NCBI GenBank assembly: GCA_014650475.1
Contig: BMVA01000009.1
Coordinates: forward strand, 1 to 64,000
Reading direction: 5' to 3'
Length of the DNA stretch: 64,000 nucleotides
From: Streptomyces albogriseolus
GTDB lineage: Bacteria > Actinomycetota > Actinomycetes > Streptomycetales > Streptomycetaceae
The position numbers and the translations under genes were made by a program. The notes under the pieces are model-generated. The model did not search any database and had not been told where the DNA came from. It worked only from the letters and a program-made list of their open reading frames with translations. Positions 25,969 through 35,600 of the stretch are shown one piece after another. Positions within the stretch are counted from its first letter, which is position 1; every line of letters starts with the position of its first letter.

Positions 25969-26463
25969 ATGACCGCATACGAACTCGCCCAAGTGAACAT
26001 CGCCCGGCTCAAGGCACCGCTGGACACTCCCCTGCTGAAGGACTTCGTCGACAACCTGGACCCGGTCAACGCGGACGCGGACGCCGCCGACGGTTTCGTG
26101 TGGCGGCTGCAGAGCGACGACGGCGACGCCACGGCCATCTCCGTCTTCGGCGACCCGTGGCTGATCATCAACATGTCGGTGTGGCGGGACCAGGACGCCC
26201 TGACGGCGTTCATGTACCGGGGCCGGCACCGGGAGATGCTCAGCCGCAGACGGGAGTGGTTCGAGCGGGTCGAGGAGGCCATGACCACCCTCTGGTGGGT
26301 GCCCGCGGGCCACCGCCCCTCCGTCGCGGAGGCCGAGAACCGGCTGCTGCGCCTGCGCGCCCACGGCCCGACCCCGTACGCCTTCACCCTGCGCACCTCC
26401 TTCCCGCCCGGCGCGGCCGGGGAGAGGCAGGGCGCGGACCGGTCGGCGACAAGTCGTGCGTGA
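25969..26463 (+). CDS. DUF3291 family protein
   Basis: A 164-residue protein matching DUF3291: YELAQVNIARLKAPLDTPLL at the start, central SVWRDQDALTAFMYRGRHRE, then WWVPAGHRPSVAEAENRL. The fold resembles a dimeric alpha-beta barrel, but the function is unknown. The downstream AurF-like gene lies 78 bp away on the same strand, so joint expression is possible. Confidence 0.78.
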   Translation: MTAYELAQVNIARLKAPLDTPLLKDFVDNLDPVNADADAADGFVWRLQSDDGDATAISVFGDPWLIINMSVWRDQDALTAFMYRGRHREMLSRRREWFERVEEAMTTLWWVPAGHRPSVAEAENRLLRLRAHGPTPYAFTLRTSFPPGAAGERQGADRSATSRA

Positions 26464-26541
26464 GGGATTGACGGGCTTGCTGACAGGCAGTCTCATAAAG
26501 GTGACCTGCCGGTAACCCGATGCGCCCGAGGTGGAACCGCC

Positions 26542-27480
26542 ATGACGACCCTGTCGGAGACCGACGCGCTCGACGGGCTGCGGGACGCCCTCGGGCAGCT
26601 CAAGGACCGGGAGGCGGTGGCCCTGCGGCTGCTGGAGTCCTCCGCGAAGCACTCCTTCGACCCGGACGAGGAGCTGGACTGGGCGGCGCCCTTCGAGGAC
26701 GGCAAGTGGTTCTGGCCGCCGGAGCTGGTGTCGCTGTACGGCACCCCGCTGTGGCGGCGGATGAGCGAGGAGCAGCGCCTGCTGCTCTCCCGGCACGAGG
26801 CCGCCGCGCTCGCCTCCCTCGGTATCTGGTTCGAGCTGATCCTGATGCAGCTGCTGGTCCGCCACATCTACGACAAGTCCGCGACCAGCGCGCATGTGCG
26901 GTACGCCCTCACCGAGATCGAGGACGAGTGCCGGCACTCCAAGATGTTCGCCCGGGTGATCGCGCACAGCGGCACGCCCTGGTACCCGGTGAGCCGCGTC
27001 CACCACAACCTGGGGCGCCTCTTCAAGACGATCTCCACCACCCCCGGCTCGTTCACCGCGACCCTCCTCGGCGAGGAGGTGCTGGACTGGATGCAGCGGC
27101 TGACGTTCCCCGACGAGCGGGTGCAGCCGCTGATCCGGGGCGTCACCCGGATCCATGTGATCGAGGAGGCGCGGCACGTCCGGTACGCCCGTGAGGAGCT
27201 GCGGCGGCAGATGATGACCGCGCCGCGCTGGTCGCAGGAGTTCACCCGGGTGTCGTCGGGCGAGTTCGCCCGGGTGTTCTCGGTGGCGTTCGTGAACCCG
27301 GAGGTCTACACGAACGTCGGCCTGGACCGGCGCGAGGCCGTCGCCCAGGTGCGGGCGAGCGCGCACCGGCGCGAGGTGATGCAGCAGGGGGCGAAGAAGC
27401 TCACGGACTTCCTGGACGACATCGGCGTCCTGCGCGGCGTGGGCCGCCGGCTCTGGCGGTCCTCGGGACTGCTGGCGTAG
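26542..27480 (+). CDS. AurF-like di-iron oxygenase
   Basis: A 312-residue helical protein that keeps the seven AurF metal ligands: Glu98, Glu129/His132 (DECRHSK), Glu178, and His205/Glu209/His212 (HVIEEARHVRYA). The Glu178-His205 spacing and the 4- and 3-residue steps equal those in p-aminobenzoate N-oxygenase, so an active di-iron site is expected. AurF oxidises aryl amines; many homologues outside antibiotic clusters have unknown substrates. No biosynthetic cluster surrounds it. A TetR regulator follows on the same strand and may control it. Confidence 0.82.
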   Translation: MTTLSETDALDGLRDALGQLKDREAVALRLLESSAKHSFDPDEELDWAAPFEDGKWFWPPELVSLYGTPLWRRMSEEQRLLLSRHEAAALASLGIWFELILMQLLVRHIYDKSATSAHVRYALTEIEDECRHSKMFARVIAHSGTPWYPVSRVHHNLGRLFKTISTTPGSFTATLLGEEVLDWMQRLTFPDERVQPLIRGVTRIHVIEEARHVRYAREELRRQMMTAPRWSQEFTRVSSGEFARVFSVAFVNPEVYTNVGLDRREAVAQVRASAHRREVMQQGAKKLTDFLDDIGVLRGVGRRLWRSSGLLA

Positions 27481-27581
27481 CCGGGCCCGGCGTCCGGGCG
27501 GGGTCCGGTCCGGCGGGTCCCAGGGGGCCGGACATCGGCCTGGCCGGGCGGGCGTTGTGGACGGCCGGTTACGCTGCGGAC

Positions 27582-28235
27582 ATGACCTCGCAGGCCCCCA
27601 CCCCCGCCTACCGGCGCCTCAGTGTCGAGGAGCGCCGCAGCCAGCTGCTGGAGGCCGCGCTGTCCCTCTTCGCCCACCGGGCGCCCGAGGAGGTGTCGCT
27701 GGACGACGTGGCGGAGGCGGCCGGAGTGTCGCGGCCCCTGGTCTACCGGTACTTCCCCGGCGGCAAGCAGCAGCTCTACGAGGCGGCCCTGAAGTCCGCC
27801 GCCGACGAGCTGCGGGACTGCTTCGACGAACCGCAGGTGGGCCCGCTGCTCCCCCGGCTGACCCGGGCCGTGGAACGCTACCTCGCCTTCGTCGGCCGCC
27901 ACGACGCCGGCTTCAGCGCCCTGCTCCAGGGCGGCAGCGTGGTGGAGACCTCCCGCACGACCGCGATCGTGGACGGGGTGCGGCGGGCCGCCGCCGAGCA
28001 CATCCTCCGCCATCTCGGCGTCGACGAGCCCGGGCCCCGGCTGCGGATGACCATCCGGATGTGGATCACGGCCGTGGAGGCCGCCTCCCTGATCTGGCTC
28101 GACGAGGACAAGCAGCCGCCGGAGGAGGAGCTGCGGGACTGGCTCGTGGAGCAGTTCGTGGCGCTGCTGACGGTGACCGCGCGGCGGGACGCGCAGACCG
28201 ACGCCCTGGTGCAGGCGCTGGCCGCGGACCTGTGA
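27582..28235 (+). CDS. TetR-family transcriptional regulator
   Basis: A 217-residue protein. The HTH lies at residues 18-65 (RRSQLLEAALSLFAHRAPEE, then AGVSRPLVYRYFPGGKQQLY), followed by a ligand domain with large helices. The ATG is used; the longer frame upstream has no ribosome site. It lies 102 bp after the di-iron oxygenase. Its ligand is unknown, and no palindromic operator was evident in the short upstream gap. Confidence 0.88.
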   Translation: MTSQAPTPAYRRLSVEERRSQLLEAALSLFAHRAPEEVSLDDVAEAAGVSRPLVYRYFPGGKQQLYEAALKSAADELRDCFDEPQVGPLLPRLTRAVERYLAFVGRHDAGFSALLQGGSVVETSRTTAIVDGVRRAAAEHILRHLGVDEPGPRLRMTIRMWITAVEAASLIWLDEDKQPPEEELRDWLVEQFVALLTVTARRDAQTDALVQALAADL

Positions 28236-28263
28236 CCCGCGGCCGATGGCCGAGACTGGTCGG

Positions 28264-28578
28264 GTGAAGAGCGAAGACACCCCCTTCGAGGGCGGCCCCA
28301 TGGACGGGCGCGTCCTGCCCGTGCTGCTCGGCATCACCGGGCACCCGCCCAAGACGTACCGGATCCCCGTCCCGGCGCCGGACGGCGGCCCGCCCACCGT
28401 GCTGGTGTACCGGAGGGTGCCGCGCGGGAACAGCACGCTCACCGGCCTGACCGCCCGCTGGAAGTACCTCTACGACCCCACCGGCCGGGCCGGGAGCGAG
28501 CGGCGGTGGCCGTGGTCGAGGCCCGCGCCGCATCCGGACGCCACGCCGCAGGGCAAGCCGGACGACGCCGACGGGTGA
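28264..28578 (+). CDS. Hypothetical protein
   Basis: A 104-residue protein, conserved in my recollection among Streptomyces but without known function. It has an N-terminal MDGRVLPVLLG, a central beta-rich stretch and a Pro-rich charged tail. No signal peptide or membrane segment is seen. GTG 28264 is chosen because the conserved pattern starts there; an ATG at 28246 in frame is an alternative. Confidence 0.5.
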   Translation: MKSEDTPFEGGPMDGRVLPVLLGITGHPPKTYRIPVPAPDGGPPTVLVYRRVPRGNSTLTGLTARWKYLYDPTGRAGSERRWPWSRPAPHPDATPQGKPDDADG

Positions 28579-28681
28579 CCCCGTTGCGCCGAACCGCGCA
28601 CACTCGGCGAGCGGACCGCGCACACCCCCCTGATGCTCGCGGTGCGGAGCGGACGAGCCGCCCCGCGTCGGAGGTGATGGC

Positions 28682-29851
28682 GTGTCAGGAATGCTTCTGC
28701 GTCTGGTGTGTACGGCGGCGCTGGCGGCCGGGACCGTGCTGGCGCCCCTGCCCGCGGCGGCCGTCCCGGAGCCGGGCGGCGCCGCCGCGGCGACCGGCGA
28801 CCGCTCCGTCCCGGAACTGCTGACGGACCTTCAGACCCTGTACCGGGAGGCCGAGAAGGCCACCGAGCGCTACAACGCCACCGAGGAGGCACTGGCCGAG
28901 CAGCGCGCCGAGACCGAGCGGCTGGAGAAGGCGCTGGCCCGCACCCGGCTCTCCCTGCACGACAGCCGGGGCGCCGCCGGACGGCTCGCCCGGCAGCAGT
29001 ACCAGTCCCTGAGCGGCCTCTCCCCCTATGTGCGTCTGCTGCTGGCACGCGACCCGCAGCGCGCGCTGGAACAGGGGCATGTGATCGGGCAGCTCGCGCG
29101 GGAACGGGCGCAGACGGTGGGCCGGCTGACCGGTGACGCGCGCCAGGCCGACGAGCTGGCGCGGCGGGCGCGCGAGGCGCTGGACGAGCGGATCGCGCTC
29201 ACCGAGCGGCGCGGGAAGGAACGCGACCAGGTGGTGGAACGGCTGCGGGACGTCGAGGAGTTGCTGGCGTCGCTCACGGCGGACCAGCTCGCGGAGCTGG
29301 CCGAGCTGGAGCGCGGCAGGGTCGACGAGGCACAGCGGGCGCTGGTGGCGTCCGGCGCGCTGAGCGGCGCGGGCGCGCCGTCCGCCGCGGGTGAGCGGGC
29401 GGTGCGGTACGCGGTGGAGCAGCTCGGCAAGCCCTACGAGTGGGGCGCCGAGGGCCCGGAGACGTACGACTGCTCGGGGCTGACCTCTCAGGCGTGGCGC
29501 GCGGCCGGCGCGGAGGTGCCGCGGACCAGCCAGGAGCAGTGGGCGCGGCTGGAGCGGATCGACCTGGTGGATCTGCGGCCGGGCGACCTCGTCGTGTACT
29601 TCCACGACGCCACGCACGTCGCCCTGTACCTGGGCGACGGGATGGTGGTGCAGGCGCCGCGGCCCGGCGCGCGGATCAAGGTGTCGCCGGTCGCGGCCAA
29701 CCCGGTGCTGGGGGCGGTGCGGCCCGACCCCGGCGGGGAGCCCCTGGAGCACTATGTGCCGCCGGAGCTCCCCGAGGGGGCGACGGACGGGTCCGACGAG
29801 GGGTACGGCGCCGTCTACGCGCCGGCCGCGCCGGAGACCTCGGCCAGGTAG
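28682..29851 (+). CDS. Secreted NlpC/P60 (C40) peptidoglycan endopeptidase with coiled coil
   Basis: A 389-residue exported hydrolase. A signal peptide ends near residue 28, then long coiled-coil helices (about 40-230) rich in Glu, Arg and Leu precede an NlpC/P60 domain with catalytic Cys in ETYDCSGLTSQAW and His in DATHVALYLGDG. It cleaves stem-peptide bonds; the coiled coil likely controls its position or activity as in RipA-like enzymes. GTG start with GGAGG 7 bases upstream. Its 3' end overlaps the convergent flavin monooxygenase gene by 37 bp. Confidence 0.88.
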   Translation: MSGMLLRLVCTAALAAGTVLAPLPAAAVPEPGGAAAATGDRSVPELLTDLQTLYREAEKATERYNATEEALAEQRAETERLEKALARTRLSLHDSRGAAGRLARQQYQSLSGLSPYVRLLLARDPQRALEQGHVIGQLARERAQTVGRLTGDARQADELARRAREALDERIALTERRGKERDQVVERLRDVEELLASLTADQLAELAELERGRVDEAQRALVASGALSGAGAPSAAGERAVRYAVEQLGKPYEWGAEGPETYDCSGLTSQAWRAAGAEVPRTSQEQWARLERIDLVDLRPGDLVVYFHDATHVALYLGDGMVVQAPRPGARIKVSPVAANPVLGAVRPDPGGEPLEHYVPPELPEGATDGSDEGYGAVYAPAAPETSAR

Positions 29852-31077
29852 GCGTTCGTCTTCTCCGGCTCGTAGAAGAAGTTCTCGAAGTCGGCCGGGT
29901 CGTTGAAGCCGTTGGCGAAGCGGTCGGCGACGGGCTGGAGCTGGCCGGCGGCGCCGATCAGGTTCAGGATGTGCTCCGGCGGCGGGGCGAGCATGGCGTT
30001 CGTCCACTTGGTGACGTGCTGGGCGGTGTCCCAGTAGCGGTCGAAGGTGCCCTGCATCCACTCCTCGTCGAACGGCTTGTCGCCGTGCTCGAGGATCGAG
30101 GCGAGGTAGGCGGCGGCGCACTTGGACGCGGAGTTGGAGCCCTGGCCGGTGATCGGGTCGTTGGCGACGACGACGTCGGCGACGCCCAGCACCAGGCCGC
30201 CGGAGGGCAGCCGGCCGATGGGGTTGCGGACGGTCGGGGCGTAGCGGCCGGCCAGGGTGCCGCCGGCGTCGGTCAGTTCGACCTTGGTGGCGCGCGCGTA
30301 CTCCCAGGGCAGGAACTTCTCCATCAGCTCCAGGGTCAGGGAGAGGTGCTCGGCCGGGTCCTTGACGCCCGCGAACGCGTCGAGCGGGCCGCCGGGGATG
30401 CCCTCCCAGAACAGGATGTCGGCGCGGCCGGAGGTGGTGTACGTCGGCATGATGAACATCTCGCCGACGCCGGGGACCAGGTTGCAGCGCACCGCCTCGG
30501 TGTCCGGGTGCTCCGGGCGCGGGCCGAGACCGTGCACGTAGGCGACGGCGAGGGCGCGCTGCGGGGTGCTGTAGGGGGAGCGCTCGGGGTCGCGGGAGAA
30601 CATCTGCACCAGCTCGCCCTTGCCGGCGGCGATGAGCACCAGGTCGTAGGCGCGGGAGAGGTAGTCGAGGTCGCCGACCGCGGCGCCGTGGATGACGAGC
30701 TGTCCGCCGCGCTGGGCGAACGTCTCCATCCAGCCGGCCATCTTCACCCGCTGGTCCACCGACTGCGCGAACCCGTCGAGGCGGCCCAGCCAGTCGACGG
30801 CCCGCTGGGAGGGGCCCGGGTCGAAGGAGCCGGGGGCGGCGACCGAGACGCCGAGTCCCTGGATCTTCGGGGCCTGGGACTCCCAGAAGTTCAGCTGGAG
30901 GTCACGCTCGTGCTGCAGCGCGGTGTGGAACATGCACTGCGTGGACATGACCCGGCCGGTGCGGATCTCGTCCGCGGTCCGGTTGGACATGAGGGTGACC
31001 TCGTACCCGTGCGACTGGAGTCCCAGGGCGAGCTGGAGACCGGACTGGCCGGCCCCGACGACGAGTATCTTCCGCAT
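29815..31077 (-). CDS. Styrene/indole monooxygenase-like FAD enzyme (StyA family)
   Basis: A 420-residue flavoprotein with the FAD dinucleotide fold at the start (VVGAGQSGLQLALGLQ) and the StyA-like core through YTTSGRADILFWEGIPGG and NDPITGQGSNSASKCA. Such enzymes epoxidise styrene or indole using reduced FAD from a separate reductase. It follows the conservon by 21 bp on the same strand; oxidoreductases are known partners at the downstream end of Streptomyces conservons. Its substrate here is unknown. Confidence 0.82.
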   Translation of the reverse strand: MRKILVVGAGQSGLQLALGLQSHGYEVTLMSNRTADEIRTGRVMSTQCMFHTALQHERDLQLNFWESQAPKIQGLGVSVAAPGSFDPGPSQRAVDWLGRLDGFAQSVDQRVKMAGWMETFAQRGGQLVIHGAAVGDLDYLSRAYDLVLIAAGKGELVQMFSRDPERSPYSTPQRALAVAYVHGLGPRPEHPDTEAVRCNLVPGVGEMFIMPTYTTSGRADILFWEGIPGGPLDAFAGVKDPAEHLSLTLELMEKFLPWEYARATKVELTDAGGTLAGRYAPTVRNPIGRLPSGGLVLGVADVVVANDPITGQGSNSASKCAAAYLASILEHGDKPFDEEWMQGTFDRYWDTAQHVTKWTNAMLAPPPEHILNLIGAAGQLQPVADRFANGFNDPADFENFFYEPEKTNAYLAEVSGAAGA

Positions 31078-31098
31078 ACGGGGGACGCTCCTAAGGGG

Positions 31099-31737
31099 CT
31101 ACTCGGGGGTTTCGTCGAGCGCGTGGCCCACGAGGGACAAGAGGGTCTCGATGACCGAGATCCGGCGGCGCGCGTCCATGATCATGACAGGTATGTGCGC
31201 GGGGATCGTGAGGGCCTCCCGCACGTCCTCGGGTTCGTACCGCTCGGTGCCGTCGAAGTGGTTCACGGCCACGACGTACGGCATCCCGCAGCTCTCGAAG
31301 TAGTCCAGCGCCGGCCAGCAGTCCTTCAGCCTGCGGGTGTCGGCCAGCACCACGGCGCCTATCGCGCCGCGCACCAGGTCGTCCCACATGAACCAGAACC
31401 GCTGCTGGCCGGGCGTGCCGAACAGGTACAGCACCAGGTCGTCGTCGAGCGTGATGCGCCCGAAGTCCATGGCCACGGTGGTGGTCGACTTGCCCGGCGT
31501 GGCGGTGAGGTCGTCGGTGCCCTCGCTCGCCTCGGTCATCAGCGCCTCGGTCTGCAGAGGCGTGATCTCGGAGACGGAGCCGACGAGGGTGGTCTTGCCG
31601 ACGCCGAAGCCGCCGGCCACGACTATCTTCGTGGCGATCGGGGCCCGGGTGGGGTCCGTCTGCCAGGGCAGCAGGGGCTCGTCCCCCTGGACGAGCGGGG
31701 TGACGCCGGGTGCGGCGTCAGAGACGGCGGAGTCCAC
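31099..31737 (-). CDS. cvnD: Conservon GTPase (CvnD)
   Basis: A 212-residue small GTPase-like protein with P-loop GGFGVGKTT at about residue 43, DxxG-like FGTPGQQRFW and NHFD as guanine-specificity region. In conservons CvnD associates with the membrane sensor complex like a heterotrimeric G protein. GTG start, overlapping the end of the upstream gene by 20 bp, so tightly coupled in the cvnABCD operon. Confidence 0.9.
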   Translation of the reverse strand: MDSAVSDAAPGVTPLVQGDEPLLPWQTDPTRAPIATKIVVAGGFGVGKTTLVGSVSEITPLQTEALMTEASEGTDDLTATPGKSTTTVAMDFGRITLDDDLVLYLFGTPGQQRFWFMWDDLVRGAIGAVVLADTRRLKDCWPALDYFESCGMPYVVAVNHFDGTERYEPEDVREALTIPAHIPVMIMDARRRISVIETLLSLVGHALDETPE

Positions 31738-32146
31738 TCAGCACCCTTTCCAGCAGCGCGCGGTCCGGGCGGCCCGTGCCGTGGCCGGTGCCCGTCCCGT
31801 AGACACGGATCTTTCCCTGGTCCGCGAGGTCGCTCAGCAGGACGCGGACCACGCCGAGCGGCATGCTGAGCAGCGCGGCGATCTCGGCCACCGTCCGCAT
31901 GCGGCGGCACAGTTCGACGATGGCCCGCACCTCCGGCATGACCCGGGCGAGGCCGCCGGAGGTGAGTTCCTTGCGCTCCTCGGCGGCCTCGAGCGCGGCG
32001 GTGCCGGCGGTGGCGCCGACGAACGTCTCGACCAGCAGCACATGGCCGAAGCGGGTGCGGCCCCCGGTGAGCGAATAGGGGCGCACACGGGCGGGTTTGC
32101 GGTCCCCGCCGCGGACGGGGAGGTGGTGCTTCGGGGCGCTGGTCAT
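31718..32146 (-). CDS. cvnC: Conservon DUF742 protein (CvnC)
   Basis: A 142-residue protein with DUF742 core: RPYSLTGGRTRFGHVLLVET, then AEIAALLSMPLGVVRVLLSDL, resembling a winged helix. Its start overlaps the stop of CvnB by 4 bp. In conservons it joins the sensor complex; DNA binding is suspected but not proven. Confidence 0.9.
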   Translation of the reverse strand: MTSAPKHHLPVRGGDRKPARVRPYSLTGGRTRFGHVLLVETFVGATAGTAALEAAEERKELTSGGLARVMPEVRAIVELCRRMRTVAEIAALLSMPLGVVRVLLSDLADQGKIRVYGTGTGHGTGRPDRALLERVLSGLRRL

Positions 32147-32661
32147 CGGGGGCTCCCGGCGGACTCGTGCTCGGCGCTCCCTGCGGTCTCCAGGTTCTTG
32201 CGCAGTTCGCTGCGGAGTTCGGGGGTCAGGACGTGGCCGGCGCGGCCGACGAACAGGGCCATGTGGTACGCCACGACGCTCATGTCGCATTCCGCCGAGC
32301 CGTGCACGCCGAGCAGCGAGCCGTCGCTGATCGACATCACGAACAGGCTGCCCTCGTCCATGGCGACCATCGTGTGCTTGACGGGTCCGTAGTCCATCAG
32401 CTTCGAGGCGCCGACGGTGAGGCTGCCGATGCCGGACACGACGGTGGCGAGGTCGGCGGAGGAGCCGCGCGGGCCGGGCCGCTGCGGATCCGGTCCGCTG
32501 CGGGCCCGGGCGAGCGTCTCGTCCGAGGAGAGGAGCAGCAGGCCGTCCGAGGAGACCACCGCGACGGACAGGATGCCGGGCACCTCCTCGACGAGGTTCG
32601 TCAGCAGCCAGTGCAGGTTGCGGGCCTCACTGCTCAGTCCGAAGGTACTGGGCGCGGTCAA
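32143..32661 (-). CDS. cvnB: Conservon roadblock/LC7 protein (CvnB)
   Basis: A 172-residue roadblock/LC7 fold: LHWLLTNLVEEVPGILSVAV, VVSSDGLLLL and the C-terminal helix. This family acts as GTPase-activating or scaffold protein for CvnD. The start is TTG at 32661 with GAGGAGG 7 bases upstream, overlapping the stop of CvnA (TTGA). Confidence 0.88.
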   Translation of the reverse strand: MTAPSTFGLSSEARNLHWLLTNLVEEVPGILSVAVVSSDGLLLLSSDETLARARSGPDPQRPGPRGSSADLATVVSGIGSLTVGASKLMDYGPVKHTMVAMDEGSLFVMSISDGSLLGVHGSAECDMSVVAYHMALFVGRAGHVLTPELRSELRKNLETAGSAEHESAGSPR

Positions 32662-35600
32662 CTGCTTGCCTCCTCGACAGTGCCCCCCGTGGCTTCTTCG
32701 GTTGTGGCGTCCGTCCCGGAGGGCGTCCGGTCCCCGCGGGACCGCTCGGCCGCCAGTTCCGCCTCGACGTCCCGCCGCCCGGCGTCCGCGCCCTGGCGGA
32801 AGCCGCCGAGCCGCCTGCGCAGGGCCTCGGCGTCCACCGATCCGGACCGCGGCCGCGGGGGAGCGACCGGCGCGGTGATCTTCGGCGTCCGCTTCGGCAG
32901 TCCCTTGGCGGTGACGGGTTCCTCGTCGACGGGCCCGTCGGCGACCCGCGCGTGCTCGGGCCCGCCTTCGGCGTCGCCGGCGAGGGAGGGCCGGGGGGCG
33001 GGGTCCCCGGGTTCCGGCGCGTTGTCGGGGGCGGGGCCCCCGGGTGCCGGCGCGGACGGGACCTCGGGCTCGTGCCCGGCGCCCGGGCGTACGCCTCCGT
33101 CCGGCTGCGCCGGGATGAACAGCTCCATGGTGGTCTCGGCGGGCCGCTCCGCGGGCACGGTACGGCCGGCGTCCGGCTCGCTCGCACGGGCCGGGGGGAC
33201 GTCGTGCGACCGGGCCTCGTCGACGTCACCGGCGCCGGCGGGCGCGTCGGCACCGGGCGCGGCCTCGCGTGCCTCAGGGTCCGCGACGGCGCCGTGCGCC
33301 CCGGAAGCGGCCGACGCGGCCTCGGGCCCATCCGGGCCCGCGACGGCGTCCGGGTGGTGCGTATCGACGCCGGGCGTCCCGGGAGCGTCGGGCGCGCCCT
33401 GGCCCGGTTCCGCGTCCGGCTGCGCGGGGATGCCGGCCTGCGGAGCCGGCTCCGTGGCAGCGCCCGGAGCAGCCGCCTGCGGGGCCGACGGCTCCGCCTC
33501 GGCACCGGCGGCCGCCGTGGTGTCCGCGGCCTCCGCGGTGTTCTTGGCGCCCGGCGCCGCACCCGACGTCGTAGGCGTCTCCGACGAGGGAGTCTCAGGC
33601 GTGGACGCCTCCGCCGCGGCTCGGGCCTCGATGGAGCGTTCGGCCAGATCGACCAGGGGGTCGCCCGACGTGCCGCGTCCGCGCAGGACGTTGGAGTTGG
33701 CCTCCGAGTCGGCGCCCGGCAGGGACACCGTGTGGGCGGCGCCGGGGACGGACGCGGGGACGGCCGTGGGCGTGGCCGGGGCCAGGAGGGGGTCCGGGAG
33801 GACGACCACCGCGGCGATCCCGCCCTGCTTCTGCTTGCGCAGCTGCACCCGCACCCCGTGCCGGTGGGCGAGCCGGGCGACGACGTACAGGCCGAGACCG
33901 AGACCGTCGTCGGACTCGGCCTCGTAGGCCGCCTCCGGGTCGAACTCGGAGAGCCGCGTGTTGAGCCGCTCCAGCCGGTCCTCGGCCATGCCGATGCCCT
34001 CGTCCTGGACGGAGAGCATCACCTCGCCGTTCTCCAGCAGCCAGCCGGAGACCTCGACGGGCATGTCGGGCGGGGAGAACGCGGTGGCGTTCTCCATGAG
34101 TTCGGCGAGCAGGTGGGACAGGTCGTCCGCGGCGAACCCGGCGATGTGCGCGTGCGGCGGCAGCGCCGCGATCCGCACCCGCTCGTACCGCTCGATCTCG
34201 CTCACCGCGGCCCGTACGACGTCGACCAGCGGGACCGGGCCCGCGGTCTGCCGGCCGTGCTCGGTGCCGGCGAGGACCAGCAGGTTCTCGCTGTGCCGGC
34301 GCATGACCGTGGCGAAGTGGTCGAGCTTGAACAGCGTGGCCAGGCGGTCCGGGTCGTCCTCCCGCTCCTCCAGGCCCTCGATGACGCCGAGCTGCCGCTC
34401 GACCAGACCGAGGGTGCGCAGGGCGAGGTTGACGAAGGTGCCGCCGATGCTGTGCCGCATCCGCTCCATGTGGGCGGTGGCCTCGGCGAGTTCGCCGCGC
34501 AGCTCCTCGCGGGCGTCGGCCATCTTCTGCCGCTGCCCGACGAGGTGCTTGCGGTCGGCCTCCAGCGTGGCGATCCGCTGGGCGAGCCCGGCCGCGTGCG
34601 TGTGCAGGGCGTTGACGGAGCGGACGACCTGGGCGAACTCGTCGTTGCGGCCGGTGAAGGTGATGGGCTCCTCGGCGGCCGGGTCCTCCGCCCCGGCGAG
34701 CCGGGCGGAGCCGCGGCGCAGCACCGACAGCGGCCGGGTGAGGGTGCGGGCCATCGCGGTGGCGACGCCGACCGCGAGCAGCAGGAGGGCGCCGAGGATC
34801 GCGATCCGGATCTCCAGCTCGGTGACGTCCTCGTCGCGGAGCTGGGCGAGATCCTTGGTGCGCTGGTCGAACAGCGAGGCCTCGACGCCGCGCATCATGT
34901 CGATCCGCGCGGTGAGCGCGGCCGCGAGCTTCTTGGTGCTGGTCTCGAGCTCGCCGTCGGAGAGCGTCGGCTTGTCGGTGAGCTTCTCGAGGTACTCGTC
35001 GGCGGTGTCGACCTCGGGCCCGGTGACCGTGGAGTCGTAGGAGGCGCGGGCGGCCTTCGGGGCGGCGTCGCGGAAGTCGGCGAGGGCCGCGTCGGAACGG
35101 ACGCGGGCCTGGAGCGCGGCGGCGGTCAGTTCGTCGCGCCGCTCCTCGTCGGCCTCGGAGGTGCTGGAGGCGGTGACGGGCAGTCCGGTGACCGGGTCGA
35201 TCACGGTCTCGGTGGAGCTCGGCACGTTCAGCGCGGCGAGCAGCAGTCCGCGGGCGGCGGCGGCCTGCTGGACGGCGGTGTCCAGCTGGGTCAGCGCGTG
35301 GGCGCCGGAGCCGGCGCGGGGCGGGGTCGCCTCCGCCAGCCGCGCGGCGAGCCTGTGCAGCTGGGAGATGGCGTCGGAGTACGCCTCGTGCGCCTCCAGC
35401 GGGCCGGACTTGCCGGTGAGGGCGGCGCGGCGCACGGCGGCGACGGCGTCGAGCTCGTCGCGCAGCGCCTGGGAGGTGTCCTCGTCGGCGCGCAGTTCCT
35501 CGACCTGCCGGTCGACCCGGGCGCTGTGCTCCTCGGAGGGCGCCTTGGACTTGGGGCGGCCCGCCGCGATGTAGGGGACGACCTCGTCACGCTCGTCGGC

